From NCBI GenBank assembly GCA_031384695.1, contig JANNAV010000058.1, positions 1 to 22,647 of the forward strand: 22,647 nucleotides of DNA, given 5' to 3'. Below the pieces are notes generated by a model. The model was not told the origin of the DNA and did no database searches. It saw nothing but the letters and a program-made list of their open reading frames with translations. The translations under genes and the position numbers were made by a program. Of the stretch, positions 16,953-22,647 are shown piece by piece (position 1 is the first letter of the stretch; the number at the start of each line of letters is the position of its first letter). This DNA comes from JANNAV01 sp031384695 (lineage in GTDB: Bacteria; Pseudomonadota; Alphaproteobacteria; Rhodobacterales; Rhodobacteraceae).

Positions 16953-17467
16953 CGGTGCGGCGGTGTCTGCCCTGGCCGGATGCCGCGCTGCGGAGTGTGG
17001 CGGCGGATGTGGCGGTGATCACGCCCGAAGTGCGGGCGATCTGGGCCGATATGGTTGAGACGATGGAGGCGATGCCGGGCTATGGGCTGGCGGCAGTGCA
17101 GATCGGGGTGGGGCTGCGGCTGGCGGTGGTGGATTGCTCAACGGCGCGGGGGCAGGCGGTGCTGATGGCCAACCCCGAGGTGCTGCATGCCAGCGTGCAG
17201 CCGCGCGCGCATCAGGAGGCATCGCCCAATCTGCCGGGGGTTTCGGCGGTGATCACCCGGCCAAGGGCGGTGACGGTGCGGTTTTTGAACGCAGGCGGGC
17301 AGATGGAGGAACGCGAGTTCGTGAACCTGTGGGCCACATCGGTGCAGCACCAGATCGACCATCTGGCGGGGAAGATGTATTTTGATCATTTGTCGGGGCT
17401 GAAGCGCAAGATGCTGCTGGCGCGGGCCGAAAAGCTGCGGCGCGAGGGCGAACGCACTGCGCCCTGA
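16949..17467 (+). CDS. Peptide deformylase-like protein lacking catalytic residues
   Basis: A 172-residue deformylase homologue that aligns end to end with the neighbouring active enzyme. Motif 1 reads GYGLAAVQ (44-51; Pro changed to Val, Gln kept). In motif 2 the metal-ligand Cys is replaced: EASPNLPG in place of EGCLSIPD, giving Ser92. Motif 3 is QHQIDH, keeping His134 and His138 but with Gln135 in place of the catalytic Glu. Deformylation is therefore unlikely; a ribosome-associated, regulatory or other role is possible. I recall similar EASPNLPG/HQIDH paralogues in other Rhodobacteraceae, so this appears conserved rather than decaying. It begins at TTG; an in-frame GTG two codons later is an alternative. 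Confidence 0.85.
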   Translation: MTVRRCLPWPDAALRSVAADVAVITPEVRAIWADMVETMEAMPGYGLAAVQIGVGLRLAVVDCSTARGQAVLMANPEVLHASVQPRAHQEASPNLPGVSAVITRPRAVTVRFLNAGGQMEEREFVNLWATSVQHQIDHLAGKMYFDHLSGLKRKMLLARAEKLRREGERTAP

Positions 17468-17496
17468 AAGGTGCGCCCTGAAGGTGCGCCCTGAAG
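17458..17496 (+). repeat. Three-copy 13-14-bp tandem repeat at the end of the deformylase-like gene
   Basis: Copies tgcgccctgaaagg (17458-17471), tgcgccctgaagg (17472-17484) and tgcgccctgaag (17485-17496) lie head to tail across the stop codon (TGA at 17465) of the deformylase-like gene and into the gap before the convergent idi stop at 17504. It looks like a slippage or duplication product. It holds no obvious terminator. Confidence 0.8.
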
Positions 17497-17503
17497 CGCA
17501 GCC

Positions 17504-18043
17504 TCAGGCGGTGGCCGCGATGCCCGGCGCGCCAAAAATGGTGTTTTGGTGCTTGGCGAGGTAAATCCGCAGCCAAGGGGTGAACCGCTCGGGCGTGCTG
17601 CGGATTTCTGCATCCAGCAGATCAAGCCGGACCCAGCGGGTATCGCACACCTCGTCAGGATTGGGCGCTATCGCCAGACCCGGCGACGCTTCAGCCACAA
17701 AGATATTCACCACCTCATGCTCGGTCAGACCCTGCCCGACATCGGCGCGGTACTCCACCTGACCCGCCGGGCGTAACTCCAGCCCGGTGATGCCCAACTC
17801 CTCGTGCAGACGGCGGCTGGCGCAGGCCAGCGGCGCCTCGCCCCAGCGCGGATGAGTGCAGCAGGTGTTGGCCCAGAGGCCCGGCGTGTGATATTTCGTC
17901 ATGGCCCGGCGCTGGATCAGCACCTCGGGCCCGGCCATCACGAACACCGAAACCGCCATGTGCCGCAAGCCGCGCTGATGCACCTCCAGCTTTTCAACCG
18001 GGGTCAGAACGCCCTCCACCCATGCCGGTACGTGTTCGCTCAT
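17504..18043 (-). CDS. idi: Isopentenyl-diphosphate delta-isomerase, type I
   Basis: A 179-residue Nudix-fold isomerase that converts isopentenyl to dimethylallyl diphosphate, feeding carotenoid and bacteriochlorophyll prenyl-tail synthesis. Active-site elements are present: the metal/active-site histidines in VHQRGLRH (His22, His28), NTCCTHP with catalytic Cys62 and His64, the Nudix-like helix ASRRLHEELG, and EHEVVNIF with Glu108 and Glu110 (equivalent to E. coli Glu114/Glu116). It is the last gene of the photosynthesis block, 7 bp after bchP. An idi at this position is known from Rhodobacter (R. capsulatus ORF176). No strong ribosome-binding site is seen, so coupling to bchP is plausible. 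Confidence 0.94.
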   Translation of the reverse strand: MSEHVPAWVEGVLTPVEKLEVHQRGLRHMAVSVFVMAGPEVLIQRRAMTKYHTPGLWANTCCTHPRWGEAPLACASRRLHEELGITGLELRPAGQVEYRADVGQGLTEHEVVNIFVAEASPGLAIAPNPDEVCDTRWVRLDLLDAEIRSTPERFTPWLRIYLAKHQNTIFGAPGIAATA

Positions 18044-18050
18044 GTGTATC

Positions 18051-19232
18051 TCATGTATATCCTGTCGGCACCAACCGCAGCAGATGCGCCAGATTCTTCA
18101 AACCAATCCTGATATGCGCCATTGGCCGCGCGCGGACCAGCCTCTTGTTCATATAGGCCTCGAAGGTCAGGCGCTGCACATCGACATCGTGGCACAGGCT
18201 GACAAACCGCTCGCGCCGCTCGTCGGACTGGTAATAGGCATCCTGCATCGAGCGCAGCACCCGGAACACCATGCCATGCTCTTTCATGAACAGCTTGCGC
18301 GCCAGTTTCAGATCGCGCACCCGGCCCGAGGCGAGAAACGCCTGTGCGGCGGTGGCGGCCACCCTTCCCCCCACCATGCCGTAATAAATCCCCTCGCCCG
18401 AAGACGGTGCCACCACGCCCGCGGCATCCCCCGCCAGCACCACATCGCGGCCATTGTCCCAACGGTCCATCGGGCGCAGCGGAATGGGCGCACCTTCGCG
18501 GCGAATGGTCTCACACCCCGCGAGGCCCGCCGCCGCCCGGAGGTCAGCCGTCGCCGCTTTCAGATCCACCCCGTCGATGCCGGTGCCCATCCCCACCGAG
18601 GCATGCGCGCCATGCGGAAAAACCCAGCCATAGAAATCGGGCGAAATCTTGCCGTCATAGATCACATCGCAGCGGTCGGGGTTGTAGTCGGCATTGGCGG
18701 CGGGGGCCTTGATGATCTCGTGATAGGCGATCACATAGGGAATTTTATCGCCCCCCGGCACCTCGGTTTTCGCCACGACCGAGCGCGCGCCATCGGCCCC
18801 AATCACCACTTTCGCGCTCAGCCGATCCTCAACGCCGGTCGCCTTGTCGCGGTAGATCACATGGGTGCCTGCCGCGTCGCGCTCGATCCGCAGATAGGTG
18901 CCGGTGATGCGGACAGCGCCCGAACCCACCGCCCTAAGCCGCAGAAATTCATCAAAATTCTCGCGGTCGATCATGCCGACAAAGCCGTTCTCGATCGGGA
19001 TATCCACCGCGCGCTGGCTGGGCGAGATCATCCGCGCGGTGCGGATGCGCGCCACGATCTGGCTGGCGGGAATGTTGAAATCCGCGATCAGCCGGGGCGG
19101 GATGGCCCCACCGCAGGGCTTTATCCGTCCGGCGCGGTCCAGCATCGCCACACGTCGCCCCGCCAGCGCCAGATCATGCGCCGCTGTCGCCCCGCAGGGG
19201 CCGCCACCGATCACCACCACATCATATGCCAT
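18051..19232 (-). CDS. bchP: Geranylgeranyl diphosphate/geranylgeranyl-bacteriochlorophyll reductase
   Basis: A roughly 393-residue FAD-dependent reductase that hydrogenates the geranylgeranyl tail of bacteriochlorophyll a to phytyl. The N-terminal dinucleotide-binding motif is VVVIGGGPCGATAA; GRIKPCGGAIPPRL is characteristic of the ChlP/BchP family; VIGADGARSVVAK and GDAAGVVAPSSGEGIYYG are the later FAD contacts. Three consecutive ATG codons are possible starts (19238, 19235, 19232). The last is chosen because the GGGGGA ribosome-binding sequence is then 6-7 nt away; the first would overlap the stop of the upstream bch2 gene. The protein differs by at most two residues. Confidence 0.96.
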   Translation of the reverse strand: MAYDVVVIGGGPCGATAAHDLALAGRRVAMLDRAGRIKPCGGAIPPRLIADFNIPASQIVARIRTARMISPSQRAVDIPIENGFVGMIDRENFDEFLRLRAVGSGAVRITGTYLRIERDAAGTHVIYRDKATGVEDRLSAKVVIGADGARSVVAKTEVPGGDKIPYVIAYHEIIKAPAANADYNPDRCDVIYDGKISPDFYGWVFPHGAHASVGMGTGIDGVDLKAATADLRAAAGLAGCETIRREGAPIPLRPMDRWDNGRDVVLAGDAAGVVAPSSGEGIYYGMVGGRVAATAAQAFLASGRVRDLKLARKLFMKEHGMVFRVLRSMQDAYYQSDERRERFVSLCHDVDVQRLTFEAYMNKRLVRARPMAHIRIGLKNLAHLLRLVPTGYT

Positions 19233-19234
19233 CA

Positions 19235-20524
19235 TCATTCCCCCGGAAACATCGCGGCGGCAGGTGCGGAACGCACGCCGTCAATCGTCTTTGCAGCCAG
19301 TGCGGCGGCGGCCACAAACAGCCCCGCCTCAACGGTGAAAACCGTGCCAAACGCCGCGGGCGCGTCCATGAAAAGCCGCCCCAGATCGACCAGAACCGCC
19401 CCCAAAAGCCCGCCAAACCCCGCTGCCATCGCCTGACTTGCGCCCCAAAGGCCCATCCTTGTGCCCTCGCGCGCGCAGCACCCCTCACCCGCCAACGCCA
19501 TCATCGCGCCGATGGCCGCAACCGCAAACATGCCGTTAAAGACGCCGAGCAGCATCACCGCAGGCCCCAGCGCCGCCTCGAACCGCAGCAGCCCGGCGAG
19601 CGTGATCGCGCCCAGTGCCAGTGCCGAGCCAAGGCATCCCGCCACCACCCAGGCCCTGAGCGAGCCGATCTTCAGACCGGTGGCGGCAATGCCCACCAGC
19701 AGCATGCCGCAGAACACCCCGCCATTCTGCGCGCCCGAAAGCGTGGTCGACTGGCTGGGCGAATAGGCGAACACGAGGCCCGCGAAGGGCTCCAGAATCA
19801 GCTCCTGCATGAAATAGGCCACCATCGACAGAAACACGAAAATGGTGAAATCGCGGGCGCGCGTTTCGCGCCAAACCTCGGCCAGCCCCTCGCGGAACCG
19901 CACCCGGCGGGCGTCGGTGGCGGAGGCTGGCGGGCAGCGCGCCTCGATTCCCGCCACCGCCAGCAAGGTAAGCGTCAGGGCTGCGGCACAGACGATGCCC
20001 ACGATTTTCAGCAGCAGTTCGGGTGAATAGGGGCTCAGCGCGCGGCCCACCAAAGTGGCGGTCATGGCGATGCCGAAGATCATCATCAGCCAGGTGATCG
20101 TCGCCGCCGCCGCCCTGCGGCGTGGCAAGGTGGCGGTGGCCAGCAGCGCCAAAAGCGAAGTGCCCGCCGCCCCGACACCCAGACCGATCATCGCATAGGC
20201 CAGCAGCGAAAGCGCCAGTCCTGCGGCAAAACTGCCCGCAAAAAGCGTTACTGCCAGCGCCGCCAGAAAGCCGCCAAGCGCCAGAACCGCCATCCCCAGC
20301 ACGATAAACCGGCTGCGGTTGCCGCCGGTATCCGACAGGAAACCCCAGTTCGGGCGCGAGATCTGAATGCCGTAGTGCAGCCCCACCAACAGCCCCGGCA
20401 GCAGGGCGGGCAGGGCCATTTCCACCACCATCAGCCGGTTCAGCGTCGAGGTGGTCAGCACCACCACCGCCCCCAGGCACAGCTGCACCAACCCCAGCCG
20501 GAAGATCGAAAGCCACGACAGCAT
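19235..20524 (-). CDS. BCH2/PucC-family major facilitator protein
   Basis: A 429-residue membrane protein with about twelve hydrophobic segments, corresponding by position to R. capsulatus ORF428 between bchG and bchP. The family (PucC, LhaA, Bch2/ORF428) assists assembly of light-harvesting complexes and perhaps delivery of bacteriochlorophyll. Family features are LFRLGLVQLCLG-like opening (here SIFRLGLVQLCLG), TSTLNRLMVVE, ISRPNWGFLSD with the conserved loop after helix 2, and the C-terminal MGLWGASQAMAAGFGG. The ATG at 20524 overlaps the bchG stop (TGATG); a GTG at 20527 with GGAGG 7 nt upstream is an alternative. It overlaps the first bchP ATG as well, so bchG-bch2-bchP are tightly coupled. 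Confidence 0.93.
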   Translation of the reverse strand: MLSWLSIFRLGLVQLCLGAVVVLTTSTLNRLMVVEMALPALLPGLLVGLHYGIQISRPNWGFLSDTGGNRSRFIVLGMAVLALGGFLAALAVTLFAGSFAAGLALSLLAYAMIGLGVGAAGTSLLALLATATLPRRRAAAATITWLMMIFGIAMTATLVGRALSPYSPELLLKIVGIVCAAALTLTLLAVAGIEARCPPASATDARRVRFREGLAEVWRETRARDFTIFVFLSMVAYFMQELILEPFAGLVFAYSPSQSTTLSGAQNGGVFCGMLLVGIAATGLKIGSLRAWVVAGCLGSALALGAITLAGLLRFEAALGPAVMLLGVFNGMFAVAAIGAMMALAGEGCCAREGTRMGLWGASQAMAAGFGGLLGAVLVDLGRLFMDAPAAFGTVFTVEAGLFVAAAALAAKTIDGVRSAPAAAMFPGE

Positions 20525-21432
20525 CACCCCGCCACCTCCATGCCGCGCAGGGCAAACGCGGTGATCATCATGCCGCTGACATACATCGAAACGCCCACCG
20601 CCTGATACCAGGGCGCGCGGTCCTTGGGATCGCGCAGCAGGGTTTTCATCGCCAGCATCTGCCCCGCCAGCAGCGCCGCCACCAGCAGCGCATGCGCCGG
20701 CCTGCCCCAGACCAGCAGCATGGCGATCACCAGAAACTGCGCCATCGCCATCACGCAGCAGGCCACCCGCGCCGCCACATCCGGCCCCAGAACCACCGGC
20801 AGCGAGCGGACACCGTGCTGCCGGTCACCCTCCAACGCCTTAAAATCATTTAGTGTCATGATGCCGTGCGCGCCAAATGCATAGAGCAGCGCCATGGTGA
20901 TGATGGGGAAAGACGGCAAGCCCGCCGTCAGCACCGCAGCCCCAGTAAACCACGGCAGGCCCTCATAGCACAGACCCACCAGCCCCGGCCCCCACCAGCC
21001 CGACCGTTTCAGCCGAACCGGCTCGGCCGAATAGGCCCAAGCCGATAGCACGCCCACCACCGTCGCCGCAAACCCCCATGGCCCCAGAAACCAGCCCAGG
21101 CCCAGCGACAGCACCGACATAAGAAGCGCGATCCAAAGCCCCCAGCGCCCCGGTATCCGGCCCGAGGGAATCGGGCGGTGCGGCTCGTTCACCTGATCAA
21201 CAAACCGGTCGCACCAATCGTTCGCGGCCTGGCTCATGCCGCAAACCACCGGCCCCGCCAGCACCACCCCCAGCACCACCAGCGGCCAAGCCCCAAAAGG
21301 CGAAACCCCGGCCGAGACGATGCCACAAAGATAGGCCCACATCGGCGGAAACCAGGTGATCGGCTTGATCAGCTCCAGCATCGCGCGGGGTTGGGGAAAC
21401 TGCCGGGACTGTAATGTATGGTTGACTTGCAT
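20524..21432 (-). CDS. bchG: Bacteriochlorophyll synthase (bacteriochlorophyllide prenyltransferase)
   Basis: A 302-residue UbiA-superfamily inner-membrane enzyme that esterifies bacteriochlorophyllide a with geranylgeranyl diphosphate. Around eight to nine membrane helices are visible. The first Asp-rich motif is N71-D-W-C-D75-R-F-V-D79 followed by NEPHRPIPSG; the second is N195-D-F-K-A-L-E-G-D203. The segment ELIKPITWFPPMWAYLCG is typical of BchG. The start at 21432 lies inside a long palindrome carrying PpsR-type sites and has no evident Shine-Dalgarno sequence; Met18 (MLELIKP) is a possible but less likely start, because homologues as I recall them have a similar pre-sequence. ppsR lies 60 bp upstream on the same strand. 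Confidence 0.95.
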   Translation of the reverse strand: MQVNHTLQSRQFPQPRAMLELIKPITWFPPMWAYLCGIVSAGVSPFGAWPLVVLGVVLAGPVVCGMSQAANDWCDRFVDQVNEPHRPIPSGRIPGRWGLWIALLMSVLSLGLGWFLGPWGFAATVVGVLSAWAYSAEPVRLKRSGWWGPGLVGLCYEGLPWFTGAAVLTAGLPSFPIITMALLYAFGAHGIMTLNDFKALEGDRQHGVRSLPVVLGPDVAARVACCVMAMAQFLVIAMLLVWGRPAHALLVAALLAGQMLAMKTLLRDPKDRAPWYQAVGVSMYVSGMMITAFALRGMEVAG

Positions 21433-21451
21433 GTGTCAACCTAACATTACA
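21410..21451. promoter_or_regulatory. Paired PpsR/CrtJ-type operator forming a 42-bp inverted repeat over the bchG start
   Basis: TGTCAACCTAACATTACA (21434-21451) is an exact TGT-N12-ACA site, the known PpsR/CrtJ recognition pattern. TGTAATGTATGGTTGACT (21410-21427) is the same pattern with one base off at the last position. The two are near-perfect inverted copies (15 of 17 pairs in each arm) around an 8-nt loop that contains the bchG ATG, leaving 6 bp between sites. Close-spaced site pairs are known to support cooperative CrtJ binding. Binding here is inferred. Confidence 0.75.
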
Positions 21452-21492
21452 TCTTGATCGCTAGCAACATCTGAATCGCAAAGCTGGCCCGT

Positions 21493-22647
21493 TCAGATCT
21501 CGTCCTTGCTCAGCAGCCCGAATTTGCGCAGCTTCACATAAAGCGATTGCCGCGACAGGCCCAGCATCTCGGCCGCCGCCACCCTGTTGTTGCGGGTCAG
21601 CTCCACCGCCGTCTGGATGCACATCTTCTCGACCACATCGGTGGTCTCCCCGACGATATCCTTCAGCGTTGACGACCCCACCAACTCCATCACGCTGCGC
21701 ATCCCGTCATCGGTTTGCGAAATTCCGGTGCGCCGCAAGGTTTCGGTGCGGCCTGCATCGCGGAACACCATCACGAAGCCCGGCTTTGGCCTGTCGCCCA
21801 GAAAGGTGGTCGAAATCTCCACCGCAACCTGTCCGTCGAACTGGGTCGAAAGTTTGGTCGCATACATCCGCAACTGCCGCGAGCGCCGCGCATTGTCGAG
21901 CATCACCCGCAGATCGACCGAGCCGCGACCGAGAAATTCGGCCAGCGACCGGCCCCGCACCGCGCCAAGATTGCTGCTGTCCACCAGTTTCAGAAAGGCA
22001 TCATTGGCGCCAAGCACATGCCCGTCGGCATCCAGAAACACAATGCCATCAACACCTTCGTGATAAAGCCGCAGCATGTTCTCGCCCACCGCATCGGGCA
22101 TGGCGCTGGCATCATTGACAGCCTCGATGCGGCACAAAAGCAGCCGCTCGCCCGCAGCACGGAACAGGGTTGGCACCAGATTAAGCCGCCGCTGCGACCG
22201 GCGGGCCTGCAATTCGATCGGCATGACCGAGCCCGCGGCGGCCACGTTGGTAAGGTTTTCCAGAAACTCGCCGCGACGCCGCCCCTCGAATTCCTGCGCA
22301 ATCGGCGCGCCCATCAGATCCTGCCGCGCACCGCCCAGCATCACCGCCGCCGCCGCGTTCAGATCGGAAATCCGCCCCGAATTGATGCCCACCAGCATGA
22401 TCGCATCGCGCGTCGCTTCCATCAGCACGCGGTACCGCGTGTCCATTTCGCGCTGGTTTTCATAGTCGCGCTCCAGCGCCAGTTGCGCCATGACCAACTG
22501 CTGCTGCATCTCGGCAATCGGCCGCAGGTCGCGCCCCAGCATCAGGAACGAATTGTCCGTTCCCAACTTGTGCAGCGAATATCGGATCGGAAATTCCCAC
22601 AGCGTATCGTCGACATGGTTCAGTTCGACCGCCTTCGTCGCCGAATC
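21493..22647 (-). CDS. ppsR: Photosynthesis repressor PpsR/CrtJ (5' end cut by window)
   Basis: The C-terminal 384 residues of the PAS-PAS-HTH repressor that shuts off bch, crt and puc genes in oxygen. The frame is open to the right edge, and roughly 75-80 N-terminal residues appear to be missing. Visible parts are the end of the N-domain and the linker helix, PAS1 (about visible residues 70-175, with RVLMEATRDAIMLV), PAS2 (about 190-300, with YHEGVDGIVFLDADGHVLGAND), and the C-terminal Fis-type HTH (NRVAAAEMLGLSRQSLYVKLRKFGL). Two Cys residues (in LLLCRIEA and EKMCIQTA) are 171 residues apart, the spacing of redox-active Cys249 and Cys420 in R. capsulatus CrtJ. It precedes bchG, as in Rhodobacter. 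Confidence 0.95.
   Translation of the reverse strand, partial: DSATKAVELNHVDDTLWEFPIRYSLHKLGTDNSFLMLGRDLRPIAEMQQQLVMAQLALERDYENQREMDTRYRVLMEATRDAIMLVGINSGRISDLNAAAAVMLGGARQDLMGAPIAQEFEGRRRGEFLENLTNVAAAGSVMPIELQARRSQRRLNLVPTLFRAAGERLLLCRIEAVNDASAMPDAVGENMLRLYHEGVDGIVFLDADGHVLGANDAFLKLVDSSNLGAVRGRSLAEFLGRGSVDLRVMLDNARRSRQLRMYATKLSTQFDGQVAVEISTTFLGDRPKPGFVMVFRDAGRTETLRRTGISQTDDGMRSVMELVGSSTLKDIVGETTDVVEKMCIQTAVELTRNNRVAAAEMLGLSRQSLYVKLRKFGLLSKDEI

Overview
The window comes from a GC-rich alphaproteobacterium, most likely a phototrophic member of the Rhodobacteraceae. The evidence is the right-hand block ppsR-bchG-bch2(pucC-like)-bchP-idi, which has the gene content and order of one arm of a Rhodobacter-type photosynthesis gene cluster. 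The left-hand gpmI-envC-ctpA-rppH run is also typical of this group.

Layout. 1-4569 (+): gpmI (5' end outside the window), an EnvC-like murein hydrolase activator, the S41 protease ctpA and rppH are packed with overlaps or 1-bp gaps. The exception is a 96-bp gap before ctpA that is filled by a 15-bp tandem repeat. 4580-7124 (-): a probable four-gene unit transcribed as secreted alpha/beta hydrolase, GFA-family zinc protein, GNAT acetyltransferase and NADPH-dependent FMN reductase. It diverges from a membrane-anchored AraC-type regulator (7263-8264 +), with a repeated AACCGGTT palindrome between them. 8511-11963 (+): the chromosome condensation ATPase smc, starting at TTG. 12018-14491 (-): cobD, then a short reading frame that abuts a family-2-like glycosyltransferase, then a MOSC protein. 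14678-15028 (+): a small protein of unknown function. 15051-16223 (-): a MalY/PatB-type C-S lyase. 16423-17467 (+): peptide deformylase followed by a paralogue whose active-site Cys and Glu are replaced. 17504-22647 (-): the photosynthesis block. PpsR (5' end outside the window) is the aerobic repressor, BchG and BchP finish bacteriochlorophyll by adding and reducing the prenyl tail, the Bch2/PucC-like protein is a membrane factor for light-harvesting or pigment assembly, and Idi supplies isoprenoid precursor.

The most notable non-coding signal is a 42-bp near-perfect inverted repeat (21410-21451). It carries one exact and one near-exact PpsR/CrtJ-type site (TGT-N12-ACA) and has the bchG start codon in its central loop. 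Other points of interest are the repeat that multiplies the Shine-Dalgarno sequence in front of ctpA, the apparently catalytically dead deformylase paralogue, the stop-abutting short frame ahead of the glycosyltransferase, and the helically phased AACCGGTT pair. I saw no tRNA, rRNA, CRISPR array, insertion sequence or prophage. No gap without a gene exceeds 300 bases. I did not find a wholly new multi-gene system; the findings are mostly regulatory or concern individual genes.
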